A stretch of 23,666 nucleotides of DNA from JANLSE01 sp038214135. Its GTDB lineage: Bacteria > Chloroflexota > Chloroflexia > Chloroflexales > Roseiflexaceae. The DNA lies in NCBI GenBank assembly GCA_038214135.1, contig JBBQSD010000098.1, positions 1-23,666 on the forward strand, in the 5' to 3' direction. Below are positions 15,392-23,447 of the stretch, piece after piece (within the stretch, counting starts at the first letter, position 1; the number at the start of each line of letters is the position of its first letter). Position numbers and translations under genes: made by a program. Below the pieces are notes generated by a model. It did no database searches. It was not told the origin of the DNA and saw only the letters and a program-made list of their open reading frames with translations.

Positions 15392-15402
15392 GAATAGAGA
15401 CT

Positions 15403-16110
15403 ATGACAGACTTAACTCAACATAAGCAAAAGCTGCTCGATTATTTCGATGGCCTGGGGTTTGAGCGCTGGAGCGCCATCTATGGCGATGCCGAGCTATC
15501 GGGAGTGCGCCGAACGATCCGCGAGGGCCATACAGCCATGCTTGAGACAGCGATTGCATGGCTCTCCGATAACGAATCGCACGGCGAGAATCCGCAATTG
15601 CCCAGTGTGCTTGATGCTGGCTGTGGCACTGGGTTGCTAACGGTTGAACTGGCTCAGCGCGGCATGCATGTGACGGCAGTTGATCTGGCGCCACAGATGG
15701 CCCAGGCAACCGAGCGTGCCGCTATCGCCGCTGGAGTTGGGGCGTTGGTCGAAGCACGTTCTGGAGATCTGGAGACGATCACCGGTTCGTATGCTACGGT
15801 TGCCTGCCTTGATGTGTTGATCCACTACCCAACCAATGATCTGGAGCGTATGATCGCGCATCTTGCCGATATGGCTCGCAAGCGGATTGTTGTGACATAT
15901 GCGCCGCACGAGCCGATACTTGCGGCTCTGCATTGGCTTGGTGGCCGCTTCCCGAATGCTAATCGGCGCACCGACATCCAGATGATCTCGGAGCGACGCT
16001 TTGCACAGGCACTCAATCGTTGCGGGATGCAGATTCGGCGGACGGCCCGTGTAAGCCGTGGCTTCTACCATGTGACACTGGTTGAAGGGGTGCGAGTGGA
16101 TCGCGGGTAG
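15403..16110 (+). CDS. bchM: Mg-protoporphyrin IX O-methyltransferase
   Basis: BchM (235 aa) methylates the ring-C propionate of Mg-protoporphyrin IX with S-adenosylmethionine, making the substrate of AcsF. The SAM-binding motif I is VLDAGCGTGLLTVEL at about residues 68-82. VTAVDLAPQM and CLDVLIHYP mark motifs II and III. The N-terminal DYFDGLGFERWSAIYGD matches BchM/ChlM rather than general methyltransferases. ATG 15403 was chosen because similarity starts within a few residues; an in-frame ATG at 15343 would run through the hairpin. It sits between bchL and a small unknown gene that precedes acsF, the next enzyme in the pathway. Confidence 0.93.
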   Translation: MTDLTQHKQKLLDYFDGLGFERWSAIYGDAELSGVRRTIREGHTAMLETAIAWLSDNESHGENPQLPSVLDAGCGTGLLTVELAQRGMHVTAVDLAPQMAQATERAAIAAGVGALVEARSGDLETITGSYATVACLDVLIHYPTNDLERMIAHLADMARKRIVVTYAPHEPILAALHWLGGRFPNANRRTDIQMISERRFAQALNRCGMQIRRTARVSRGFYHVTLVEGVRVDRG

Positions 16111-16162
16111 GGTTGCCGCAGGCTGATAGGTTTTGAGGAAATAATAGATGCCCTTTCATCCG

Positions 16163-16177
16163 CAGGCTTAGCCTGCC
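16163..16177 (+). repeat. Short palindrome between bchM and the 111-aa gene
   Basis: GCAGGC and GCCTGC flank TTA, forming a six-base hairpin. CCGCAGGCT also occurs at about 16116, so part of the sequence is duplicated. The rest of the 132-base gap is unremarkable apart from AAAGGAG before the next start. Confidence 0.45.
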
Positions 16178-16242
16178 GATCATAGTTCGATACCCGTAGT
16201 TACGAAACTAAACTACTGAGAAACCAGCCAAAGGAGCAATGG

Positions 16243-16578
16243 ATGAAGCGATTGTTGAGTGCAGTGCTATGTGGTGTGATTGTTGCGCTGCTTATCCGCT
16301 GGTATGAGCGTGAGACTATTGCGGAGGGCGAGGGTACCGTCTGGTTGCAGAGCGAGCACGAGCATTTTCATATGCATGTCGATCTGCCAGATACGATGGA
16401 GATCGAGCCAGGCGATACACTGCATGTTCTCACAATGCCAGATGTGCCGCATAGCGAAACCCAGGGCGAGATCACATACAACAGCCCTGTTCGCCTGTAT
16501 AAGGCCAGTTGGCTGCGCCGCAACCTTGTGAAGAGCAGTAGCCTGATTGAAGTCAATGAGTTGGTTGAGCATCCGTAG
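16243..16578 (+). CDS. Unknown small membrane-anchored protein between bchM and acsF
   Basis: I do not recognise this 111-aa protein. Residues 3-19 form one hydrophobic helix after MKR, followed by RWYERE, so a signal anchor with the bulk of the protein outside the helix is likely. The remainder is compact and beta-like: a His cluster (HEHFHMHVDLP, about 39-49), then GDTLHVLTMPDVP, then basic KASWLRRNLVKSS and acidic ending ELVEHP. The only cysteine is in the helix, so it is not a ferredoxin. A good AAAGGAG precedes the ATG. Its placement directly before acsF is suggestive, because AcsF enzymes in other lineages need small accessory proteins (Ycf54, BciE), but this has no visible similarity to either. 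Coding is supported by its ribosome site and by its place between co-directional genes. Confidence 0.75.
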   Translation: MKRLLSAVLCGVIVALLIRWYERETIAEGEGTVWLQSEHEHFHMHVDLPDTMEIEPGDTLHVLTMPDVPHSETQGEITYNSPVRLYKASWLRRNLVKSSSLIEVNELVEHP

Positions 16579-16583
16579 TATTA

Positions 16584-16710
16584 GCTGTCAGCCATCAGCC
16601 GTCAGCTGTCAGCTTTTTGTGCAGGTGAACGTTTACCGCCACTGCAAAGGCCGATGTTCGTACAAACATCTATTGTTAGCGAGCTGAAAGCTGAGAGCTG
16701 AAAGCTGAGA
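16584..16710. repeat. Heptamer-armed intergenic element, copy C
   Basis: The left arm is TGTCAGC, CATCAGC, CGTCAGC, TGTCAGC (16586-16613), beginning seven bases after the stop of the 111-aa gene. A T5 run and a diverged core follow, ending in ACAAACATCTATTGTTAG. The right arm is GAGCTGAAAGCTGAGAGCTGAAAGCTGAG, inverted relative to the left arm. It ends directly at the acsF ribosome site AAGAGG (16711-16716). Confidence 0.9.
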
Positions 16711-16723
16711 AAGAGGTTCCGCA

Positions 16724-17821
16724 ATGATGCAAATGCCTGGCGAGTTTTCGCCAACCACCCGCCACGCGCTTCAGGAAGCGGTTCTGACACCGCGCTTCTA
16801 TACAACCGACTATAAGGCCGTCGATAAGTTGCATGTTGAGCACATGCGCGATGAGTTTGAGTGGATCAAGACCGAGTTCGAGAACGACTACAACCGCACG
16901 CATTTTAAGCGCACGGATGAATTCCTGGTCAATTACGATGATATGCCGGTGCGCGAGATGTTCATCGAATTTCTTGAGCGCAGTTGCACGGCTGAGTTTA
17001 GTGGTTGCTTGCTGTATGCACAGATGACCAAGCATCTGAAAGATCCGACCATGCGCTCGATTTTTCAGTTTATGAGCCGTGATGAAGGTCGCCATGCTGG
17101 GTTCCTCAACCGCACCATGGGCGATCTGAATGTGGCTCTGAACCTGACGGTGTTGCAAACCCGCAAGAAATACACCTACTTCCAGCCCAAGTTCATCTTC
17201 TATACGGTCTATCTCTCGGAGAAGATCGGTTATGCACGCTATATCAATATCTATCGCCACTTGGAGAAGAACAGTGATGGACTGATTCACCCGATCTTCA
17301 AATGGTTCGAGAAGTGGTGCAATGATGAGTATCGCCATGGTGAGTTCTTCTCACTGTTGATGCGTAGCCAGCCCGAACTGCTGAGGGGCGGGAATTTGCG
17401 CTGGATTCGCTTCTTCCTGCTGGCAGTCTATGCGACGATGTATCTGAATGATTCACGCCGATCCGATTTCTATGGCGCATTGGGCCTGAACTGGCGCGCC
17501 TACGACCAGGATGTTATTCGGCTGACGAATGATATTAGCACCCAGGTATACCCGCACACGCTGCCGGTTGATGACCCGCGCTTCTTTCGTAACCTCGATG
17601 CCTGTGCGCGCTATGATCTGCAATCCCGCGAACTGGCAGGCCGCAGCGATCCAATATCATTGGCCCGTATGGCACAACTCAAATCGGCGATTGGGTTGCG
17701 TTTGCTGGCCAACTATCGGCTGCCTGCGCGTGTGACGACAGATGCGAATCGCTGGCGTGGGCTGGCGGGTTTCCCCAATTATCCTGGACCAAACTGGCGT
17801 GAGCGGACGGTTTCGGCCTAA
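16724..17821 (+). CDS. acsF: Aerobic Mg-protoporphyrin IX monomethyl ester oxidative cyclase
   Basis: AcsF (365 aa) is a diiron enzyme that builds the isocyclic ring E using O2. The ligands are visible: Glu91 in EFSGCLLYAQM, Glu121/His124 in RDEGRHAGFLN, and Glu202/His205 in NDEYRHGEFFSLLMRSQP. The protein is full length. It starts with two consecutive ATGs (16724 and 16727); either suits AAGAGG at 16711-16716. It lies between a small unknown gene and bchH. Presence of AcsF implies BChl synthesis under at least low oxygen; the anaerobic radical-SAM cyclase BchE is not in this window. The stop is followed after three bases by a CAGGAGT-family repeat element. Confidence 0.96.
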   Translation: MMQMPGEFSPTTRHALQEAVLTPRFYTTDYKAVDKLHVEHMRDEFEWIKTEFENDYNRTHFKRTDEFLVNYDDMPVREMFIEFLERSCTAEFSGCLLYAQMTKHLKDPTMRSIFQFMSRDEGRHAGFLNRTMGDLNVALNLTVLQTRKKYTYFQPKFIFYTVYLSEKIGYARYINIYRHLEKNSDGLIHPIFKWFEKWCNDEYRHGEFFSLLMRSQPELLRGGNLRWIRFFLLAVYATMYLNDSRRSDFYGALGLNWRAYDQDVIRLTNDISTQVYPHTLPVDDPRFFRNLDACARYDLQSRELAGRSDPISLARMAQLKSAIGLRLLANYRLPARVTTDANRWRGLAGFPNYPGPNWRERTVSA

Positions 17822-17824
17822 GTC

Positions 17825-17938
17825 GTCAGGAGTCAGGAGTCAGGAGCCAGAAGCGTGGTTACGCTGATGGCATTGGAATATAGCTGGGCACAGTGCTGGG
17901 CTAGGTTCTCCTGACTTCTGAATTCTGACTCCTGAATA
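17825..17938. repeat. Heptamer-armed element of the CAGGAGT family between acsF and bchH
   Basis: The left arm is three GTCAGGA units and GCCAGAA (17825-17852). The right arm from about 17907 is the inverse (CTCCTGA, TTCTGAA, TTCTGAC, TCCTGAA). The core of about 55 bases includes the hairpin AGCGT-GGTT-ACGCT. The architecture matches copies A to D, although heptamer and core are unrelated. It starts three bases after the acsF stop. Confidence 0.85.
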
Positions 17939-17951
17939 CTAGGGGTCTTCA

Positions 17952-20900
17952 ATGCGCTTCATCTTCCTGACCATGGATGGCAATCATGCCGCTGCACTGC
18001 GGTTGGCTGCTGATCTGCTTCGCCGCGATCACAACGTTGAGTTGAACCTTGGATTGTATGATGCCACGCGCCTGCGTAGTGCCGATGATTGGGCGCGGCT
18101 GGAGGAGGAGGTTGCCCAGGCCGATTTTGTGTTTGGTTCGATGCTGTTTGGTGAAGATTTTGTGCGACCGCTCCAGCGTGCGCTCGCTCAGGTTGCCTGC
18201 CCGATCTGTATTATCACAAGCAACCCGACGCTCATCCGCATGACGCGGATTGGCAAGCTGAGCCTAGCGAAAAAAGAGGAGCCGGAAGGCCAGCCATCAA
18301 TCTTCCAGCAGTGGTCGAAGAAGTTGCGCCCTGCAAAAAGTGGCCATGGCGAGGGGCAACGCCAACTGGCGATGCTGCGTAACCTTGGCAAGATCATGAA
18401 GCATATTCCTGGTAAGGCCCGCGATCTGCACACCTATATTGCGGTGCATCAGTATTGGATGCATGGTTCGCCAGAGAATTTGCAGCGCATGTTGTGTATG
18501 CTGATTGATCGCTATGTGCCAAGTTTTACGGGCCGCCTGCCGCAGCATGATCCAATCGAATACCCCGATGTGGCCCTGATCCACCCCGACTCAAATGCCC
18601 CCTTTGCTGATCTGGAGAGCTATCGGAAGTGGCTGACGAAGAAGAACCAAGAATTGCCCAGAGGGCACCCAAACCAAGAACCAAGAGCTAAGCAGCGCGG
18701 CGTGGTTGGGCTGCTCTCGCTGCGAACAGTTGCGTTGAGTGGCAATACGGCGCATCTGAATGGCCTGTTTCGGGCGCTCGAACGGCGTGGCCTTGAGGTT
18801 CGCATGGCCTATGGGGCCGGGTTGGATTTTCGGCCAGCCATTGAGAAATTCTTTACACAATCGCAGCATCGCGCACATAATCATCATGGCACTTCGTCCC
18901 CATATCCGGCTACGGTTGATGTCCTGCTGAATGGTGCCGGGTTCTCGCTGATTGGCGGGATGGCCGAGAGCCGCCCGGAAGAGGCAACCGCAGTTCTGCA
19001 TCAGTTGGATGTTGGCTACTATGACATGATTCCGCTTTCGTTCCAGCGCGTCGAGGAATGGCGGTGCGACGATACTGGCCTTTCGCCGATCCAGGTGGCC
19101 ATGAATGTTGCCGTACCAGAACTGGATGCCGCAACAGAACCACTGGTGTTTGGTGGCCCAGCCGATGGTGGCGATGCGTTTATTGCGCTCGATGACCAGA
19201 TCGAACTGGCAGCCGAGCGAATTGCCCGGCGCATTGGGCTGCGGCGCTCTCCTAATGCCGAAAAACGGGTTGCGGTGGTGCTGTTTAACTTCCCGCCCAA
19301 CCTTGGCAATATCGGAACCGCTGCCTACCTGGATGTGTTTGCCAGCTTGCACCGCCTGATGCTGCGTTTGCAGGAGGATGGCTATGATGTGCAGGTTCCG
19401 GCTACCGTTGAGGAATTGCGGGTGATGCTGGTTGAGGGCAATGCCTCGTTGCATGGAACTGATGGGAATGTCGCGGCTCGGCTGGCGGTAGCGGATTACA
19501 CACACCTGTTTCCACACTACCATGAGATCGAGCAGTTCTGGGGCCGTGTGCCAGGCCAGATGCTCAATGATGGCAAGAGCTACTATATTCTTGGCGCGCA
19601 GTTCGGCAAACTATTTGTTGGTTTGCAGCCCAGCTTTGGCTATGAACGCGATCCGATGCGGCTGCTGATGGCCAAGGATGCGACACCAAATCATGCATTT
19701 GCTGCATTCTATGCATGGCTTGATCAAGTGTTTCGGGCCGATGCGGTTGTTCATTTCGGAACCCATGGCGCACTCGAATTCATGCCCGGCAAACAGGTCG
19801 GTATGTCTGTGCAGTGCTGGCCAACCCGCCTACTCGGTGGCATGCCGAATTTCTACTACTATAGCGTCAATAATCCATCGGAGGCGACGATTGCCAAGCG
19901 CCGTGGCGCAGCAACGATTGTGAGCTACCTTGTGCCGCCATTGCAGCAGGCCGGGTTGTATAAAGGGCTGCGCCTGCTCAAGGATAGTATCGAGACCTAT
20001 CGATCCCATCCAAATCCACAGTTGCTCGAAGATATCCGCACGCAGGCCGAGAAATTGGGGATCAGCCCGACGATAGAGGATCAGGCTGATGGCGCTCCAA
20101 CATTGGATCAGACCTATGTTGCCGCGTTGGCCCACGAACTTATCCTGGTTGAGCAGCGTATGATCCCGATTGGCCTGCATGTTCTGGGCAAGCCGCCATC
20201 GGCACCGGAAGCAGCCGATATGCTGGGCCTGATTGCCAGTTTCCATTCGCCACGGCCAGATATGCGCCCATTGCCACAGCAGATCGCAACCGGATTGGGC
20301 TGGGATTATCGGGCCATCCGTGATCGGCTGACCAATGATACCCAAGCGCAACAGCGCTATGAGCGAATCGAGGCGATTGTTCGCGAAGCGCTGAACCTGT
20401 TCGTGCATGATCATACCTATCGATCGGTCGATACATTCCTGGCTCGTGAGGCGAATATCAAGCCGGGTGTGCTGCTGCCATTGTGGGAATGCCTGGCCGA
20501 TGTTCAGCGCCGCCTGATGGACGAGCAGGAGCTGAATGGCTTGATGCGCGGCCTTGCTGGCGGCTATATTCCACCATCTCCGGCAAATGATGTGGCCCGC
20601 AACACGGCTACAGTGCCAACTGGCCGTAATCTACATGGGCTTGATCCATTCCGTGTGCCATCGCCAGCCGCTCAGGTTGCTGGCGAACAACTGATGACCG
20701 AACTTGTCACACGCCTGACCCGTGAACAGGGCCACGCGCCCGAAACAGTCGCGCTGGTATTATGGGGCACCGATAACCTGAAGAGCGATGGCGAGGGTGT
20801 GGCGCAGGCATTGGCACTGCTTGGAACGCGGGTAGTGCTTGATGAGCTTGGCAAGGTTGCGGATGTGGAACTGGTGCCGCTGCGCGAGCTTGGCCGCCCA

Positions 20901-21839
20901 CGGATTGATGTAGTTGTGACGGCCAGTGGGATCTGCCGCGATCTGTTAAGCCACCAGATGTTACTGATCGACAAGGCCGCCCGTATGGCTGCTGCCGCTG
21001 ATGAACCACCCGAGTTCAACTTCATCCGTAAACATGCGCTAGCGCAGGCGGTTGCGTTGGGCTGTAGCGTGGACGAAGCGGCGACGCGAGTCTTCTCCAA
21101 TGCACCAGGCAGCTATGGCGCGAATGTCAATCATCTGGTTGAGAGCAGCACATGGGAGAATGAATCACAATTGAGTGAGGCATTCCTCTCGCGCAAGAGT
21201 TTCGGGCTTGGGTGTAGTAGCGCGGATGCGCCATATGGCGGTTGGCGCGAGGCGCGTGGCGTGATGGAGCAGGCGCTTGGCACTGTCGATGTCACCTTCC
21301 AGAATGTCGATAGCTTCGAAATGGGTATTAGCGATATCGATCACTACTATGAATACCTTGGCGGCATCACCAAGTCTGTTGAACTGAAGCGTGGTGCCCG
21401 CCCACCAGTATTGGTTGCCGATGCTGTTGGCACGACCGCTGGGCGATTGAGTACGCTTGAGCAGATGGTACGCTTGGAAACGCGGGCTAAGTTGCTGAAT
21501 CCGAAATGGTTCGAGGGCATGCTGGCCCATGGATACCAGGGTGTGCGCGAGATCGAGACGCGGGTTGGCAATACGTTTGGTTGGAGCGCAACCGCCGATG
21601 CCGTTGAGGGCTGGGTGTATCAGGGTGTCGCCGAAACGTTTCTGCTGGATGAGGCAATGCGTGATAGAATGGCGGCTCTGAATGCACATGCAACAGCGGC
21701 AATGGCTCGGCGCTTGTTAGAGGCCGAGAGTCGTGGCTTCTGGGATGCGGATGAAGAAACGCTTGCCCAGCTCCAGCAGATCTATGCCGATCTTGAGGAT
21801 CGCCTGGAGGGCGTGCAGGAGCGGGTGGTGGGTGTGTGA
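17952..21839 (+). CDS. bchH: Magnesium chelatase subunit H
   Basis: BchH (1295 aa) binds protoporphyrin IX and is the catalytic subunit of Mg chelatase, working with BchI and BchD. It has the CobN/BchH architecture: the N-terminal region (MRFIFLTMDGNH), LLSLRTVALSGN near 255, VLLNGAGFSLIGG near 325, and the signature HFGTHGALEFMPGKQ near 600. The C-terminal part includes APGSYGANVNHLVESSTWENE and DYYEYLGG-like HYYEYLGGITKSV. Residues about 230-245 (KNQELPRGHPNQEPRAK) interrupt the usual path from KWL into KQRGVVGLLSLRT and are encoded by AGAACCA heptamers around a small hairpin. This appears to be an in-frame repeat insertion in a tolerant loop. The ribosome site is AGGGG, close to a repeat element. 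bchD is not present in the window. Confidence 0.96.
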   Translation: MRFIFLTMDGNHAAALRLAADLLRRDHNVELNLGLYDATRLRSADDWARLEEEVAQADFVFGSMLFGEDFVRPLQRALAQVACPICIITSNPTLIRMTRIGKLSLAKKEEPEGQPSIFQQWSKKLRPAKSGHGEGQRQLAMLRNLGKIMKHIPGKARDLHTYIAVHQYWMHGSPENLQRMLCMLIDRYVPSFTGRLPQHDPIEYPDVALIHPDSNAPFADLESYRKWLTKKNQELPRGHPNQEPRAKQRGVVGLLSLRTVALSGNTAHLNGLFRALERRGLEVRMAYGAGLDFRPAIEKFFTQSQHRAHNHHGTSSPYPATVDVLLNGAGFSLIGGMAESRPEEATAVLHQLDVGYYDMIPLSFQRVEEWRCDDTGLSPIQVAMNVAVPELDAATEPLVFGGPADGGDAFIALDDQIELAAERIARRIGLRRSPNAEKRVAVVLFNFPPNLGNIGTAAYLDVFASLHRLMLRLQEDGYDVQVPATVEELRVMLVEGNASLHGTDGNVAARLAVADYTHLFPHYHEIEQFWGRVPGQMLNDGKSYYILGAQFGKLFVGLQPSFGYERDPMRLLMAKDATPNHAFAAFYAWLDQVFRADAVVHFGTHGALEFMPGKQVGMSVQCWPTRLLGGMPNFYYYSVNNPSEATIAKRRGAATIVSYLVPPLQQAGLYKGLRLLKDSIETYRSHPNPQLLEDIRTQAEKLGISPTIEDQADGAPTLDQTYVAALAHELILVEQRMIPIGLHVLGKPPSAPEAADMLGLIASFHSPRPDMRPLPQQIATGLGWDYRAIRDRLTNDTQAQQRYERIEAIVREALNLFVHDHTYRSVDTFLAREANIKPGVLLPLWECLADVQRRLMDEQELNGLMRGLAGGYIPPSPANDVARNTATVPTGRNLHGLDPFRVPSPAAQVAGEQLMTELVTRLTREQGHAPETVALVLWGTDNLKSDGEGVAQALALLGTRVVLDELGKVADVELVPLRELGRPRIDVVVTASGICRDLLSHQMLLIDKAARMAAAADEPPEFNFIRKHALAQAVALGCSVDEAATRVFSNAPGSYGANVNHLVESSTWENESQLSEAFLSRKSFGLGCSSADAPYGGWREARGVMEQALGTVDVTFQNVDSFEMGISDIDHYYEYLGGITKSVELKRGARPPVLVADAVGTTAGRLSTLEQMVRLETRAKLLNPKWFEGMLAHGYQGVREIETRVGNTFGWSATADAVEGWVYQGVAETFLLDEAMRDRMAALNAHATAAMARRLLEAESRGFWDADEETLAQLQQIYADLEDRLEGVQERVVGV
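18640..18690 (+). repeat. AGAACCA heptamer repeat inserted in frame within bchH
   Basis: AGAACCA occurs at 18643-18649 and 18677-18683, with related units AGAATTG, CAAACCA and AGAGCTA beside them. Between the arms TGCCC-AGA-GGGCA (18655-18667) forms a hairpin. The same heptamer, inverted, occurs between genes at about 9010-9038, which supports a mobile or dispersed origin. Confidence 0.65.
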
Positions 21840-21875
21840 CGAACCCTGATACGCTGATCAGGAGCTGTCGTGGTT

Positions 21876-21882
21876 AAGGAGG
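21876..21882 (+). promoter_or_regulatory. Strong ribosome binding site of the PucC-like gene
   Basis: AAGGAGG lies four bases before ATG 21887. The gap from the bchH stop is only 47 bases, without a terminator or heptamer repeat, so co-transcription with bchH is expected. Confidence 0.8.
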
Positions 21883-21886
21883 CAGT

Positions 21887-23200
21887 ATGGGCATCATCAA
21901 GAACATTCGGCTGGGCTTGCTGCATGTCGCAGTCGCGATTACATTCGTCCTGATTAATGGCATTCTCAATCGGGTGATGATCCATGATCTGGGCATTGCA
22001 GCGAGTGTGGTGGCGGTGTTGGTGGTGCTGCCCTATCTACTCTCACCGGCACAGGTCTGGATCGGGCAATATTCCGATACTCACCCAATCTTTGGCTATC
22101 GGCGCACACCGTATATTGCATTGGGGATTGCGCTGTGTATTGGTGGCATGCTGCTGACACCACATGCAGCATTTCTCATGGCACCAGCTGGCTCGACTGG
22201 CCTAAGCACTGCTGGGCTATTGTTGGGTGGCCTGGCATTTGGGATGTGGGGCGTTGGCTACAATCTGGCGGTTGTTGCCTACCTCTCATTGGCAAGCGAT
22301 CTCTCCGACGAACTGCACCGCTCACGAACAATTGCGATCATGTGGTTCATGATGATTGTCAGTATTATTATCACCGCGATTGTGACATCACGGGCGCTTG
22401 ATCCATACTCACCAGATGTGTTGATTGCAGTGTTCCTCAAAGCTGGTGGTGTTGCGATTGCCCTGATGGTGCTGGGCCTGATTGGACTCGAACCGCGTGG
22501 CACGATCTTCACCGCACAAACGCGCCATAGCCAGCAGGCAGCCATCCGTGCTGTGCTGGATAACCCGCAGGCACGGCTGTTCTTCATCTATTTGATACTG
22601 CTGCTCGCCGCTATCCTTGGCCAGGATGTGTTGCTCGAACCATTTGGCGCAACGGCATTCAACATGAGCATCAAGGAAACAACCCAACTGACGGCGATCT
22701 GGGGTGGAGCGACACTCGTTGCGCTGCTGTTGCATGGCCTACTATTGAGCCGCTGGCTGAATAAGAAAACCGGTGCAACTGTTGGGGCCGTGATTGCCAC
22801 ACTCGGTTTAGTGCTGATTGCAGCGAGCGGGATGTTTGGCATTCGAGCGCTGTTCGTTCCTGGTGTTGCGGCACTTGGCTTTGGAACAGGTTTCTCGACG
22901 GCAACCAATCTGGCGCTGATGCTGGATATGACGACGACTGAGCAGGTTGGTTTGTTCATCGGAGCCTGGGGCTTGGCCGATTCACTGGCCCGTGGGGTTG
23001 GAACACTGCTTGGTGGTGTGGTTCGTGATGTGATCACAACACTAACAAATAGCGCTAGTGGTGGCTATGTGACGGTGTTTGTGATCGAAGCCGCACTCCT
23101 GGTCGTTTCGCTGGTTCTGTTGCAACGCATTAACGTGGCATCCTTCCGCAAACATCAACCGAGCCTGACGGAGTTGGTGGCATTGACGGGAGATGCGTAG
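21887..23200 (+). CDS. PucC/LhaA-family major facilitator (BChl delivery or antenna assembly)
   Basis: A polytopic membrane protein of 437 aa with about twelve hydrophobic segments. It belongs to the BCD (PucC) family of the major facilitator superfamily, whose members help assemble light-harvesting or reaction-centre complexes and may move BChl. Family marks are the start IRLGLLHVAVAITFVLINGILNRVMI, PAQVWIGQYSDTHPIFGYRRTPYI (loop 2-3, about residues 54-77) and the glycine-rich helix GLAFGMWGVGYNLAVVAYLSLASDL. The C-terminal half has GFGTGFSTATNLALMLDMT and GLFIGAWGLADSLARGVG, as in LhaA/PucC. It directly follows bchH, consistent with coupling pigment synthesis to delivery. It could serve reaction centre, B808-866-type antenna or chlorosome pigment; the sequence does not decide. 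Confidence 0.9.
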   Translation: MGIIKNIRLGLLHVAVAITFVLINGILNRVMIHDLGIAASVVAVLVVLPYLLSPAQVWIGQYSDTHPIFGYRRTPYIALGIALCIGGMLLTPHAAFLMAPAGSTGLSTAGLLLGGLAFGMWGVGYNLAVVAYLSLASDLSDELHRSRTIAIMWFMMIVSIIITAIVTSRALDPYSPDVLIAVFLKAGGVAIALMVLGLIGLEPRGTIFTAQTRHSQQAAIRAVLDNPQARLFFIYLILLLAAILGQDVLLEPFGATAFNMSIKETTQLTAIWGGATLVALLLHGLLLSRWLNKKTGATVGAVIATLGLVLIAASGMFGIRALFVPGVAALGFGTGFSTATNLALMLDMTTTEQVGLFIGAWGLADSLARGVGTLLGGVVRDVITTLTNSASGGYVTVFVIEAALLVVSLVLLQRINVASFRKHQPSLTELVALTGDA

Positions 23201-23206
23201 TTTAGC

Positions 23207-23429
23207 TGTCAGCCATCAGCCGTCAGCTTTTTGGTGCAGGCGAAGGTTATTGCGGTTTCTACAACGTTTATCGCTGGTACAAACATCTATCATTAGAAAG
23301 CTGAGAGCTGAAAGCTGAAAGCTGATGGCTCCGTAGAGAGCTGAAAGCTGAAAGCTGATGGCTCCGTAGAGAGCTGAAAGCTGAAAGCTGATGGCTCCGT
23401 AGAGAGCTGAAAGCTGAAAGCTGATGGCT
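23207..23429. repeat. Heptamer-armed intergenic element, copy D, with 33-bp higher-order repeats
   Basis: The left arm TGTCAGC, CATCAGC, CGTCAGC (23207-23227) begins six bases after the PucC-like stop. T5 and a core ending in ACAAACATCTATCATTAG follow. The right arm mixes AGCTGAA/GAGCTGA heptamers with GATGGCTCCGTAGA. The CCGTAGA block recurs at 23331, 23364 and 23397, giving a 33-bp period with three full repeats. It ends in the region of the bchI start. Confidence 0.92.
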
Positions 23430-23447
23430 CGACGAAATGAGCACACC

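Noticed and set aside
16676..17338. Minus-strand open frame of 220 aa opposite acsF
   Set aside because: It overlaps the conserved diiron domain of AcsF and the repeat element; no protein family features.
18591..19523. Long minus-strand open frame (310 aa) inside bchH
   Set aside because: It is antisense to strongly conserved BchH sequence, has no ribosome site or recognisable domain, and its composition is that of a shadow frame.
23300..23430. Possible CRISPR array in the 33-bp repeats
   Set aside because: Repeats are contiguous with no unique spacers and no cas genes nearby; it is a tandem repeat.
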